A stretch of 64,000 bases of DNA from Kutzneria buriramensis (GCF_003387475.1 NZ_QUNO01000001.1:310001-374000); one strand, 5' to 3'; positions 16,892 to 26,004 are shown, counted from the first letter of the stretch. Translations and numbers: made by a program. Notes: a model not told the origin generated them from the letters alone.

Positions 16892-18351
16892 GCGAGGTCG
16901 TCGACGGCTCGCGCGACTCCGACGGCGCGCTGTCCGGGCAGTTCAAGCTCGGCCTGCGGTTCAGCCTGATCAACACGGTGTTCTCGCGGCTGGCGACGTT
17001 CGCCGTCGGGGTGCTGCTGGCCCGGCTGCTCGCGCCCGAGCAGTTCGGGCTCTACACGACCGCCCTGGTCGTGCAGACGCTGCTGCTCACATTCAACGAC
17101 TTCGGCACCGCGACGGCGCTCGTCCGGCACAAGGGCGACGTCCGCCCGATGCTGCCCACGGTCTGGACGATCTCCGTCGGCGGCGCGTCGATCGTGTACG
17201 TGCTGTGCCTGCTGTCCGCGCCCGCGCTGGCGACCGGCCTGGGCTCGCCGCAGGCCGCCGATCTCGTGCGGGTGCTGTCGATCAACGTCCTGCTGGACGG
17301 GTTCGCGGCCGTGCCCGGCGCGCTGCTGACGCGGAACCTGCGCCAGGCCAGACGCCTGATCGCCGACGTCGCCGGGTTGCTGGTGAACCTCGGGCTGACC
17401 GCCGCCCTGGCGGTGACCGGCTTCGGCGCGTGGGCGCTCGTGATCGGCCACGTCAGCGGCACGGCGGTGGTCACGCTGCTGCTGCTGATCGTCACCAAGC
17501 AGTTGCCGCGCTTCGGGATCAGGCGGCAGCACGTCGCCGAGGTCGCCAAGTACGGCGGCGCGGTCGTGGTGTCGTCGGTGGTGATGGTGCTGCTGCAATA
17601 CGCTCCGCAAACGATTACGGGACGGATGCTCGGCGCCACCGCGCTCGGCTTCTTCTACCTCGCGTCGAATGTGTCGAGCTGGCCCGCCTCCGTGATCACC
17701 ACGACCGTGGAGCGAGTCGGCCTCGCGACCTTCTCTCGGGCGCGTGACGCCGGCGTGGACCTCGACCGCGCGGCGTCGGCGGTGATCGGCATGGTCGCCA
17801 TGGCGGTGCTGCCCGGCGGCGCCGCGCTGGCGCTGCTCGCGCCGCAGATCGTCGAGCTGGTCTACGGCGACAAGTGGGCGCCGGCCGCGCCGGTGCTCGC
17901 CGGTCTGGCCGTGGCCACCATCGCCCGGGTGCTGGCCGACCTCGTGTTCAACCTGATGATCACTGCGGGTTCGGCGCTGTCTTCCGTGCTGGTGCAGGTG
18001 ATCTGGCTCGTCGCGCTGGTGCCGACCGCCATTGTCGCCACGGCGACTTGGGGGCTCGTCGGCATGGGGTGGGCGGTCGCGGCCGTCGCCTGTGTCGTGG
18101 CGCTTCCCGTACACGCATGGGGTCTGTGGCGGGCCGGCGTGCACGTGCCGGCCCTGCTGCGGGGGTTGGCGGTGCCGCTGGCGGCGACCGCGGTGGTCGT
18201 CGCCGCCCTGGTCGGCACGGGGCTCGTGCTGCACCACTCGCTGCTGTACCTGGTCACCGGCATGGTGATCACCGGTGCGGTGGTGGCCCTTGGGTGGTTC
18301 GGCGGACGTGACCGTTTGTCCACGGCACTTGACGCCCCGGCGGAGGTCTGA
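16888..18351 (+). CDS. Wzx-like polysaccharide flippase
   Basis: A 487-residue MOP-superfamily transporter with about 12-14 membrane helices. LLARLLAPEQFGLYTTALVVQ near the N-terminus is the usual signature of Wzx/RfbX-type exporters, and the mid-protein QYAPQTITGRMLGATALGFFY matches as well. It should flip lipid-linked repeat units to the outer face for the Wzy-like protein to polymerise. It is coupled to the upstream glycosyltransferase by a 4-bp overlap. Confidence 0.9.
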   Translation: MSEVVDGSRDSDGALSGQFKLGLRFSLINTVFSRLATFAVGVLLARLLAPEQFGLYTTALVVQTLLLTFNDFGTATALVRHKGDVRPMLPTVWTISVGGASIVYVLCLLSAPALATGLGSPQAADLVRVLSINVLLDGFAAVPGALLTRNLRQARRLIADVAGLLVNLGLTAALAVTGFGAWALVIGHVSGTAVVTLLLLIVTKQLPRFGIRRQHVAEVAKYGGAVVVSSVVMVLLQYAPQTITGRMLGATALGFFYLASNVSSWPASVITTTVERVGLATFSRARDAGVDLDRAASAVIGMVAMAVLPGGAALALLAPQIVELVYGDKWAPAAPVLAGLAVATIARVLADLVFNLMITAGSALSSVLVQVIWLVALVPTAIVATATWGLVGMGWAVAAVACVVALPVHAWGLWRAGVHVPALLRGLAVPLAATAVVVAALVGTGLVLHHSLLYLVTGMVITGAVVALGWFGGRDRLSTALDAPAEV

Positions 18352-18493
18352 GTCCGTGAGGGCACCCCGCCCGCAGGCGGATCTGATCTTCCCCCATACT
18401 CGACGTTGCGACGCTTCAGAAGTGCAGGCGTGGCAGGAGGAAAGTCCGGCGAGTCCGATCGGGACTGTGGGATCGCGAAGGGAAACACGATCC

Positions 18494-19270
18494 ATGACGA
18501 TTCCGGCGCTGCGGGTGGGCCCCGTGCGTGTGCACGACCTCGACTTCGACCCCGCCGCGCAGGAGATCCTCAGACTCGCCGAGACCAACGCCGGCGAGCG
18601 CGCCGTCGTGGTCACCCCGAACGGCCAGCACCTGGACCTGCTCCAACGCGACCGCGCGCTGATGGCCGCCTATCACCGAGCGGAGCTCGTGCTGCCGGAC
18701 GGCTGGCCGGTGGTGCTGGCGATGAAGTGGCGCGGGGCCAAGGCCGGCGCCCGGGTGACCGGCGCGGACCTGCTGCCGGCGCTGTGCGCCGAGGCCGCGG
18801 ATCGGGGCATCGCCGTCGGTTTCCTCGGCGGCAAGCCCGGTGTGGCCGCCAAGGCCGCGGAGCGGCTGGTGCGCCGCCTGCCCGAGCTGAAGGTCGAGCT
18901 CGTGCACTCGCCGCCGCTCGGCTTCGAGAACGACGAGGACGTGTGCCGCGAGACGTCCGAGCTGGTCGAGATGTCCGGTGTCCAGCTGCTTTTCGTCGGT
19001 CTGGGCGCGCCCAAGCAGGAGCTTTTCGCCGATCGCTGGCTGCGGATGTCCGGTCGGGGCGTGTCCGTCTGCGTCGGCGCGGCGATCGACTTCATCGCCG
19101 GTGAGCAGACCCGGGCGCCGGAGATCTGGCGGAAACTCGGCGCCGAGTGGCTGTACCGCATGCTGCGGGAGCCGCGCCGGCTGGCCGGGCGGTATGCACG
19201 ATCCGTCCCGGTTGTCCTGCGGGTCCTCGGTGACGCCGCCGTGGCCCGGTTGCTGGGCGCGCGGCGGTGA
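18494..19270 (+). CDS. WecG/TagA/CpsF-family glycosyltransferase
   Basis: A 258-residue GT26-type enzyme. The conserved blocks are present: VVVTPNGQHLDLLQRD, PDGWPVVLAMKW, FLGGKPGVAAKAAERL and FVGLGAPKQELFADRW, with a C-terminal PEIWRKLGAEWLYRMLREPRRL. Such enzymes often add the second sugar to the lipid-linked primer. ATG 18494 matches where homologues begin, although an in-frame GTG at 18356 exists. The stop overlaps the next GTG. Confidence 0.92.
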   Translation: MTIPALRVGPVRVHDLDFDPAAQEILRLAETNAGERAVVVTPNGQHLDLLQRDRALMAAYHRAELVLPDGWPVVLAMKWRGAKAGARVTGADLLPALCAEAADRGIAVGFLGGKPGVAAKAAERLVRRLPELKVELVHSPPLGFENDEDVCRETSELVEMSGVQLLFVGLGAPKQELFADRWLRMSGRGVSVCVGAAIDFIAGEQTRAPEIWRKLGAEWLYRMLREPRRLAGRYARSVPVVLRVLGDAAVARLLGARR

Positions 19271-20406
19271 CCGCCGAGGTCTGCGTCGTCACCGCGTACC
19301 CGCCGGGTCGCAGGGAGCTCGGCGGCGGCGGCTGGGTCGACCGAAGGCTGCTGGAGTCGTTGCGGGTCAACGGAACCTCGGTCGACCTGGTCACGGTGAC
19401 CGGACCCGACGGAGAGTGGCGGGAACACGGCTACAGCGGCGTCTCCGCCGGCTCCGTGCCGTTGGAGATGCGCTCGGACCGAGCAGCCCTCGCCCGGGTC
19501 GCCCTCGGCATGCTGGTGAGCCCGGAGCCTTATCTGGCAAGGAAGTTCACGGCCTTCGGCGGCTGGTCCCGGGCGGTGCAGCTGCTTCGCGCGCGGGCCG
19601 CCGGAAAACCGGTGCTCACCAGCGGATGGCCCGCTCTGTTGCTGGCCCATGCCGCCGGTGTAACGGTTTCCGCGCACGTCGCGCACAACGTGGAGTCCGT
19701 GATCGCGGCCGAGCATTCGCCGACGCCGTTGCGGCTGTTGGGCGAACGCGCACGGCTGCGCCACGCCGAACGCCGGCTGCTGCGCACGCCGCGGCGGGTG
19801 TTCGCGTTGTCCCGAACGGACGCGTCCGTGCTGCGCAACTGGGGCGCGGTCGCCGAGGCCCTGCCGATTCCCGTTGTCCCGCAGGGGGAATCGGTTTCCG
19901 AGCGGCCGAACACCGTCGGCTTCATCGGCAAGGCGTCGTGGCCGCCGAACGCCAGCGCCCTGCGTGCGCTGCTCGGCCCCGTGCACGAGGAGTTGGAGCG
20001 GCTCGGCTCCGACGTCCGCTTCGTGCTGGCCGGTCGTGGCACCGACGAGTTCGCCGGGCACCCGCGGGTCGTCTCCAGCGGCTGGGTCGCCGACGAGACG
20101 GACTTCTATGCGAGGGTCGGTCTGGTTGTGGTGCCGCGTTTCGGCGTGAGCACGGGGATCAGCGTCAAGATGATCGAAGCGGCCGAGTTCGGGGTGTCCG
20201 CGCTGGTGCCCCGCGCGCTGGCCGACGCCGTCGATCCCGACGGGCCGTGGCTGGTCGCCGACGAGCCGGCGGCCATCGCCGAGGGCATCGCCAAGTGGTC
20301 GTGCTCGGGGCGTGAGTCGGACGTGCGCGACTGGGTGCTGCGCAACGACCCGGCGCGGACCGGAGCGATGCTCACCTCGGTGCTGACTTCCGGCGGCACG
20401 TCCTAA
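19267..20406 (+). CDS. Family 4-like glycosyltransferase
   Basis: A 379-residue GT-B fold enzyme. VCVVTAYPPGRRELGGGGWV is the N-terminal sugar-binding loop, HVAHNVES the central motif, and GFIGKASWPPN starts the C-terminal nucleotide-binding domain. VVVPRFGVSTGISVKMIEAAEFG is the donor-binding region, with the glutamate of the family E-x7-E motif recognisable. It overlaps the WecG-type gene by 4 bp. Confidence 0.88.
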   Translation: MTAEVCVVTAYPPGRRELGGGGWVDRRLLESLRVNGTSVDLVTVTGPDGEWREHGYSGVSAGSVPLEMRSDRAALARVALGMLVSPEPYLARKFTAFGGWSRAVQLLRARAAGKPVLTSGWPALLLAHAAGVTVSAHVAHNVESVIAAEHSPTPLRLLGERARLRHAERRLLRTPRRVFALSRTDASVLRNWGAVAEALPIPVVPQGESVSERPNTVGFIGKASWPPNASALRALLGPVHEELERLGSDVRFVLAGRGTDEFAGHPRVVSSGWVADETDFYARVGLVVVPRFGVSTGISVKMIEAAEFGVSALVPRALADAVDPDGPWLVADEPAAIAEGIAKWSCSGRESDVRDWVLRNDPARTGAMLTSVLTSGGTS

Positions 20407-20545
20407 CCGGCGTGCACGGAAAGTGTCGAATTGTCACCCATAAGGGTCATCTCGATTGTGTGTTGCCCGACACGGGGTTGGCTGGAGCACACCCCCGGTA
20501 TCAGGATGTCGGACACGGTGGACGCGTCGACGGTCAGGAGGTCCG

Positions 20546-22537
20546 GTGCCCGGTCTGCTCCGTCAGGCGTTGCGCTTCCGTTTCGGATCACTGGGCGGCA
20601 CCGGGCTCGTGACGCTCGGCCCGGTCGTGACCAGGGGCAAGGTCGTCGAGCTGCGGCCGCCGGAGGGGGCCGACGCCGCCGAGTGGTCCCGGCTGGCCCG
20701 CCCGGAGGGTGACCGTCTGGAGCCCCGGTGGGCCGAGAGTGATCTCGACTGGGTGACGCGCACGAGCGAGGCCGCGTGGCGGGAGCGGTGCGCGGAGCTG
20801 CGGCGACTGGCCCGTGACGACAAGGCGCTGCCGTTCCTGATCACCGTCGACGGCGGGATCGCCGGCGAGCTGCTGCTGGACCGCGTCGACCGGGGGCGCG
20901 GCTCCGCCGAGCTGGACGTCTGGATCTCGCAGGCACGCGAGGGCGCCTCGATCACGGCGTCCGCGCTGCGGCTGTTGCTGCACCACGCCTTCGGCGAGTA
21001 CGAGCTGCGCCGGCTGACCGCGGCGATTCCGGTCGGCGACCACGGCGCGGCGACCTTGTTCAGCCGCGCCGGTTTCCGTCGCGAGGGGCTGCTGCGCGGA
21101 TACCGGCGATCGCTCGACTACGAACTGTGGTCGCTGCTGGCCACCGACCGCCCTGAGGAGTCCATTTCGGACTTACCTATAGTGTCGGCGGTGGACGTTC
21201 CTGGCGGTGGTAGGGGTTTCGAGCGGTCGAGCGCGTTGCAGCGCCGGCTGCACGAACTGGTGCCCGGCGGGGCCCACACCTACGCGCGGGGTTCCGACCA
21301 GTACCCGGAGGACATGGCGCCGGTGCTCGTCCGCGGCGACGGCTGCCGGGTCTGGGACGCCGACGGCAACTGCTTCATCGAGTACGGCATGGGCCTCAGG
21401 TCGGTCACCCTCGGCCACGGCTACCGGCCGGTGCTCGACGCCGTGCACCGCGCGCTGGCCGACGGCGTGAACTTCTCGCGGCCGACCCGGCTCGAGGTGG
21501 CCGCCGCCGAGGACTTCCTGAGCCTGGTGCCCGGCGCGGACATGGTGAAGTTCGCCAAGAACGGCTCCGACGCCACGTCCGCGGCGATCCGGCTGGCCCG
21601 CGCGGCCACCGGCCGGGACATGGTGGCGGTGTGCGATCAGCCGTTCTTCTCCGCCGACGACTGGTTCATCGGCGCGGTCGAGATGAACGCCGGCGTGCCC
21701 GAGAACACCCGCAACCAGACGGTTCGCTTCCAGTTCAACGACCTCGAGTCGCTGCGGCAGCGGTTCGCCGAGAACGGCGGCCAGATCGCGTGCGTGGTGA
21801 TGGAGGCGGCCACCGCGCTGGCCGAGCCGGAACCCGGCTTCCTGGAAGGGGTCCGCGCGCTGTGCGACGCCCACGGCGCGCTGCTCGTCTTCGACGAGAT
21901 GATCACGGGATTCCGGTGGTCGGCCAGCGGGGCACAGACCGTGTACGGGGTGCGGCCGGACCTGTCGTGCTGGGGCAAGGCGATGGGCAACGGGTTCCCG
22001 ATCTCGGCGCTGGCCGGCCGGCGGGACCTGATGGAACTCGGCGGGCTGCGGACGGAGTCGCCGCGCGTGTTCCTGCTCTCCACCACCCACGGCCCCGAAA
22101 CCGTGTCCCTGGCGGCGTTTCGCGCCGTCGTGCGGGCCTACGCCGACAGCGACCCGATCGGCGTCATGGAGCGCCGCGGCACGCAGCTGGCCGAGGGAGT
22201 GAACTCCGCCGCCAGCGAGCTGGGCGTCGAGCACCTCGTCGCCGCCATCGGCCGGCCGTCGTGCATGGTGTTCACCACCCGTGACGGCGAGGGGCGGCCC
22301 TCCCAGCCGTACCGCACGCTGTTCCTCCAGGAGCTGCTGCGCCGGGGAGTGCTCGGGCAGTCGTTCGTCATTTCGGCGGCGCACACCGTCGCCGACGTCG
22401 AGCACACCATCCGGGCCACCCGCGAGGCCCTGGTCGTCTACCGCCAGGCGCTGGAAGACGGTGGCGTGGACCGGTTTCTGATCGGTCGCCCCGTCGCGCC
22501 GGCGCTGCGTTCGCTGGCCCGGCCGCGCCAGCTCTGA
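20546..22537 (+). CDS. GNAT acetyltransferase fused to class III aminotransferase
   Basis: One uninterrupted 663-residue frame. Residues ~30-210 are a RimJ-type GNAT domain (acidic first strand, LRRLTAAIPVGDHGAATLFSRAGF as the CoA-binding end). Residues ~225-645 are a glutamate-1-semialdehyde-type aminotransferase with FAKNGSDATSAAIRLAR, VFDEMITGFRW and the PLP lysine Lys478 in CWGKAMGNGFPI. GTG 20546 follows AGGAGG by 4 bp. At the end of a polysaccharide cluster, a protein that transaminates and acetylates a sugar precursor is the simplest reading, but this is inference. A stand-alone heme-pathway HemL is unlikely because of the fusion and context. Confidence 0.88.
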   Translation: MPGLLRQALRFRFGSLGGTGLVTLGPVVTRGKVVELRPPEGADAAEWSRLARPEGDRLEPRWAESDLDWVTRTSEAAWRERCAELRRLARDDKALPFLITVDGGIAGELLLDRVDRGRGSAELDVWISQAREGASITASALRLLLHHAFGEYELRRLTAAIPVGDHGAATLFSRAGFRREGLLRGYRRSLDYELWSLLATDRPEESISDLPIVSAVDVPGGGRGFERSSALQRRLHELVPGGAHTYARGSDQYPEDMAPVLVRGDGCRVWDADGNCFIEYGMGLRSVTLGHGYRPVLDAVHRALADGVNFSRPTRLEVAAAEDFLSLVPGADMVKFAKNGSDATSAAIRLARAATGRDMVAVCDQPFFSADDWFIGAVEMNAGVPENTRNQTVRFQFNDLESLRQRFAENGGQIACVVMEAATALAEPEPGFLEGVRALCDAHGALLVFDEMITGFRWSASGAQTVYGVRPDLSCWGKAMGNGFPISALAGRRDLMELGGLRTESPRVFLLSTTHGPETVSLAAFRAVVRAYADSDPIGVMERRGTQLAEGVNSAASELGVEHLVAAIGRPSCMVFTTRDGEGRPSQPYRTLFLQELLRRGVLGQSFVISAAHTVADVEHTIRATREALVVYRQALEDGGVDRFLIGRPVAPALRSLARPRQL

Positions 22538-22547
22538 GGACAGAAAT

Positions 22548-22583
22548 GAGGGCGCTGGGCGGTTCTCACCGTCCAGCGCCCTC
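22548..22583 (+). terminator. Terminator at the end of the polysaccharide locus
   Basis: A 16-bp stem with one G-T pair (22548-22563 with 22568-22583) and a TCTC loop, 10 bp after the stop of the fusion gene. Confidence 0.85.
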
Positions 22584-22909
22584 GGTTGGCCATCGCTGAC
22601 GTTCCGTCGGCTCTGCCCCTCGTAGTGCCGGAGGAGTCGTCACCGGTGGCCAAGTTTGGGAGCCCCGACGCCACGGGGGCAACGCGACGCCGGGGCCAGC
22701 CCCCGACCTGACCGGGCGCGGTCGGCAGGTCGGGAAGATCCGGGACACGTGGGGGGAGGATCGTCGCCCGCGGCGCGACAGCACCGTGAGGACGTGCTCG
22801 ACGTGGTCGGCATACGCGGCGATGACCCACTCTGGGGGCATCCCCGGGCCCGGATCAGCTCGGCGCGGCCGCACGAGGGCACACGAGTGCCGTGCGACCG
22901 TGGTCGGCG
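22584..22909. other. Gene-free stretch with a second hairpin
   Basis: No coding sequence is supported on either strand. CCCGACCTG (22702-22710) can pair with CAGGTCGGG (22726-22734) with an inner ACCG/CGGT pairing and a bulge. This may terminate the minus-strand gene that ends at 22910. Confidence 0.45.
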
Positions 22910-23773
22910 TCAGTCAGGCGAGGTGCTGGGCAGCCCGGGAACGCCGTCGCTGACGCGCTTGGCGCTGTGCTCGTCGGTGGTCGAGCCGGGGCTGGGCCGG
23001 AAGCCGGCGCCCGGCGGCACGACGGCCGCGACGCCGTTGGCGCCGCCGAGGTCGTGGCCGGAGGAGGAACCGCTCGTGGACGGGCTGGAGATCGGTTGCG
23101 CCGCCGGCTGTTCGAGCGGCAGGTCGCTGGGGGTCTGCGGCAGGTCGGGGACGGCCCCGGCGGGCTGCCCCATGGAGGACTCGATCGACTTCGTGGCCGG
23201 CTGCCCGACAAGGGGGCTGACCGGCGGCGCGGTCGGCTGCACATGGACCGGCGGCGGCGCGACCGGCGGCGCCGCCGGTGGTGCGGCCGGGGGCGGCGGG
23301 GTTGTCTTCACCGGGACGGTGACGGTGGTGGTGCCCGTCCACACGTCGCCGGTGCTGGTGCCGCCGGTGCCCTGGGACGGCGTGGTGTAGTTGGCGCTGT
23401 CTTCGTTGCCCTGGTTGTCGGCGTTGCCGTTGCCCTGGTTCCCGGTGCTCTGGGAGTTGCCCGGGTGCACGAGGCTGTTCAGGTGGCCGCCGTTGCCCTG
23501 GCTGTTGTCGTTGCCGTGCTGCTGGAGCAGGACAAGGGTGTCGGGGCTCGGCAGGCGCAGGTGGCTCTGCCGGCCGAGGTCCTTCAGCAGACCGTTGACC
23601 AGGGAGGACAGGTCGGACTGGAGCGTGTCCGAGACGGGCTTGGGCTGCGGCGTGTCGTGCGATGTCGCCGCGCTCGCCACGGCGGAGCCGAGCACGCAGG
23701 CCAGCAGGGTCAGGCCGCCGGTGACGGCGACCCGGATGACGGCGGCGCGCAGCGCAGTGCCGGCGCACCGCAC
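22910..23773 (-). CDS. Secreted Gly/Asn-rich and Pro-rich protein
   Basis: About 287 residues. A basic N-terminus and hydrophobic stretch end in GSAVASA-AT, a good signal-peptide site. The mature part has a helical segment (LQSDLSSLVNGLLKDL), then a Gly/Asn/Gln/Ser-rich block (GNGNADNQGNEDS), then Pro/Val/Thr-rich repeats and a polar tail. No enzyme motif is seen. It is likely a wall-associated or extracellular structural protein. GTG 23773 is chosen for its GAGG site and the signal-peptide length; the frame stays open to 23938. It is divergent from the sigma-factor gene. Confidence 0.65.
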   Translation of the reverse strand: MRCAGTALRAAVIRVAVTGGLTLLACVLGSAVASAATSHDTPQPKPVSDTLQSDLSSLVNGLLKDLGRQSHLRLPSPDTLVLLQQHGNDNSQGNGGHLNSLVHPGNSQSTGNQGNGNADNQGNEDSANYTTPSQGTGGTSTGDVWTGTTTVTVPVKTTPPPPAAPPAAPPVAPPPVHVQPTAPPVSPLVGQPATKSIESSMGQPAGAVPDLPQTPSDLPLEQPAAQPISSPSTSGSSSGHDLGGANGVAAVVPPGAGFRPSPGSTTDEHSAKRVSDGVPGLPSTSPD

Positions 23774-24026
23774 CGCACCCTCGCCGGCCACCGTCACCAC
23801 CACCGTCCGCTGCCGCTGACAAAAACATGAAGTTGTCGGACTCGCGTTTAGCGCCGCGATCGATTCGCGGCCCGTCGGTTGTCCGGGATCAGTCTCGCAC
23901 AACGTGGCAACCGCAGGTTGCGTTCCGTGGTCGGCCACTCGTTTGAGGGTTTTCGGCCGAGCGGGGGATCCGCTCCCCTCGGTGTCGCTTCTAACCCGTG
24001 ACCAACTCGTCTACGGGGAGGACCGA

Positions 24027-24608
24027 GTGCAAGTCGACACATCGTCAGGGACGGCCTCCGCGGCCGAACTGCTCAGTGCCGCAGAACAAGGCGACCGGGC
24101 CGCTTGGCGCGAACTCGTGGCCAGGTTCACGCCGACCGTGTGGGCCGTCGCGCGGGCGCATCGGCTCGATCGGGCCGACGCGGCCGACGTCGTGCAGAAC
24201 ACCTGGCTGTCATTGCTGGAGAATATGAACGGAATTCACAATCCGGCCCGGCTGGCGGCCTGGCTCGCCACCACCGCGCGCCGGCACAGCCTGCGGGTGG
24301 TGGCCGCGCGCCGCCGCGAGACCCCGGTTGACGAGCCACGATCGGCCGACCTGCGGGCCGAGGCGGCCGACGTGCCGGTCGTGCGGGACGCGTGGCACGC
24401 CGAGTTGTGGCGGGCGTTCACCCAGTTGTCGGAACACTGCCAGAAGGTGCTGCGGGTGCTGGTGCACTCGCCGGAGCTTTCCTACGAGCAAGTGGCCGCA
24501 GCGGTCGGCATCGCGCCCGGCAGCGTTGGGCCGACAAGGGGACGGTGTCTGATCGAACTACGCCGAAAGGCGGCGCTGGCGGGATTGTTCGCGGAGGGGG
24601 CGCGATGA
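24027..24608 (+). CDS. ECF-type RNA polymerase sigma factor
   Basis: A 193-residue sigma-70-family protein. Region 2 (about 10-80) has DRAAWRELVARFTPTVWAVAR and the ADAADVVQNTWLSLLEN core-binding helix. Region 4 (about 130-185) has LSEHCQKVLRVLVHSPELSYEQVAAAVGIAPGSVGPTRGRCLIELRR in pieces, a normal helix-turn-helix. No anti-sigma factor follows; the next gene encodes a 57-residue protein. GTG 24027 is placed by GGGGAGG 4 bp upstream. Confidence 0.9.
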   Translation: MQVDTSSGTASAAELLSAAEQGDRAAWRELVARFTPTVWAVARAHRLDRADAADVVQNTWLSLLENMNGIHNPARLAAWLATTARRHSLRVVAARRRETPVDEPRSADLRAEAADVPVVRDAWHAELWRAFTQLSEHCQKVLRVLVHSPELSYEQVAAAVGIAPGSVGPTRGRCLIELRRKAALAGLFAEGAR

Positions 24609-24778
24609 GGCAGATGTCCGTGTGGCGGCTGCTCGATCCGGCGGATCGAGCGTTGCTGAACCAACTCCGGGTGCTGCTGCGTGGAATCGATCCGGTTCCG
24701 CAAGAGGTCATGGCGGCCGCCGATTCACTCTATCAGCGCATTGCCTCGCGTCGGAGGGTAATGGCTCGGGTGTGGTGA
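24605..24778 (+). CDS. 57-residue protein coupled to the sigma factor
   Basis: ATG 24605 overlaps the sigma-factor stop by 4 bp, so the two are translated together. The product is a basic, helical peptide with DPADRALLNQLRVLLRGIDPVP in pieces and a C-terminal LYQRIASRRRVMARVW. Short proteins with a DPVP motif follow similar sigma factors in other actinomycetes, usually longer. It might modulate the sigma factor, but it has no zinc-binding anti-sigma motif (HxxxCxxC) and no membrane helix. Confidence 0.6.
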   Translation: MRQMSVWRLLDPADRALLNQLRVLLRGIDPVPQEVMAAADSLYQRIASRRRVMARVW

Positions 24779-24791
24779 TCGACTAACACGG

Positions 24792-24825
24792 CAATGGGGT
24801 CCCGAAAAGCTTCGAGACCCCATTG
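24792..24825. terminator. Bidirectional hairpin terminator
   Basis: CAATGGGGTC (24792-24801) pairs perfectly with 24816-24825, with four further inner pairs past one mismatch. It lies between the convergent sigma-factor operon and the aminotransferase gene. Confidence 0.8.
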
Positions 24826-24840
24826 TTACGCCTCGTCCGC

Positions 24841-26004
24841 TCAGCCGAGCTTGCGCAGCCGCGCGATCGCCTCGTCGATTACGTCGTCGCGCTTGCAGAA
24901 CGCAAAACGCACGAGATGCTGCCACTGATCGGGGTGATCGGTGAACACCTGCACCGGCACGCCGGCCACGCCGATGCGCTCCGGCAGCTGCCGGCACAGC
25001 TCGGCGCCGTCGGCGAAGCCCAGCGGGCGCACGTCCGCGCACACGAAGTAGGTGCCGGCGGCCTGTCGGACACCGAAGCCGGCGTCCGACAGCCCCGCGG
25101 ACAGGCGGTCACGCTTGCGCTGGAGGTCGTCGCGCAGCTGGTCGACCCACGCCATCTCGTTGCGCAGCGCGTAGGCGACGGCCGGCTGGAACGGCGCGCC
25201 GCCGACGAACGTGAGGAACTGCTTGGCCGCGCGGACCGCCCCGACCAGCTCGGCCGGCCCGCACACCCAGCCGATCTTCCAGCCGGTGCTGTTGAACGTC
25301 TTGCCCGAGCTGGAGATGGCCAGCGTGCGGTCGGCCATGCCGGGCAGCGCCGACAGCGTCACGTGCTCGCGGCCGTCGAAGATCAGGTGCTCGTACACCT
25401 CGTCGGTGATCGCGATGAGGTCGTGCTCCTGGCAGATGCGGGCCACTTCCTCCATCTCCTGCCGGGTGAACACCGTGCCGGACGGGTTGTGCGGCGAGTT
25501 CAGCAGCAGGGCCTTCGTGCGGGGCGTCACGGCCGCCCGCAGCGCGTCCACGTCGAGCGCGAAGCGGTCGCCGTCCTCGACCAGCGACACCACCGTGCGG
25601 GTCGCGCCGGCCAGCGCCACCGAGGCCGCGTACGAGTCGTAGTACGGCTCGATCAGCACCACCTCGTCGCCGGGCTCGACCAGGGCCAGCAGCGAGGCGG
25701 CGATCGCCTCGGTCGCGCCGACCGTGACCAGCACCTGCGTGTCCGGGTCGTACTCCGTGCCGTACCGGCGGCGGTGCTCGGCGATCGCCTGCCGCAGCTC
25801 CGGGCGCCCCGGGCCGGGCGGGTACTGGTTGATCCCGTCGGCGATGGCCCGCTGGGCGGTCGCGAGCATCTCGGCCGGCCCGTCGGTGTCCGGGAAGCCC
25901 TGACCGAGGTTGACCGCGCCGGTCCGGGTGGCCAGCGCGGTCATCTCCGCGAAGATCGTCGAGGTGAACGGCCGCAGCCGCGGCACGAGAGCAGGTGTAC
26001 GCAC
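24841..26004 (-). CDS. Class I pyridoxal-phosphate aminotransferase
   Basis: A 387-residue fold type I aminotransferase resembling YbdL and kynurenine aminotransferase-like enzymes. It shows NLGQGFPDTDGP, QYPPGPGRPELR, LNSPHNPSGTVF (Asn), ITDEVYEHLIFD (Asp, Tyr) and the PLP lysine in SSGKTFNSTGWKIGW. The substrate is probably an aromatic or sulphur amino acid, or glutamine. The frame is open far upstream across the divergent gene, but GTG 26004, with GAGG 8 bp before it, matches the family start. Confidence 0.9.
   Translation of the reverse strand: MRTPALVPRLRPFTSTIFAEMTALATRTGAVNLGQGFPDTDGPAEMLATAQRAIADGINQYPPGPGRPELRQAIAEHRRRYGTEYDPDTQVLVTVGATEAIAASLLALVEPGDEVVLIEPYYDSYAASVALAGATRTVVSLVEDGDRFALDVDALRAAVTPRTKALLLNSPHNPSGTVFTRQEMEEVARICQEHDLIAITDEVYEHLIFDGREHVTLSALPGMADRTLAISSSGKTFNSTGWKIGWVCGPAELVGAVRAAKQFLTFVGGAPFQPAVAYALRNEMAWVDQLRDDLQRKRDRLSAGLSDAGFGVRQAAGTYFVCADVRPLGFADGAELCRQLPERIGVAGVPVQVFTDHPDQWQHLVRFAFCKRDDVIDEAIARLRKLG

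Noticed and set aside
20546-22537. Heme-pathway glutamate-1-semialdehyde aminomutase
   Set aside because: The GNAT fusion and location in a polysaccharide cluster do not fit, and no other heme genes are near.
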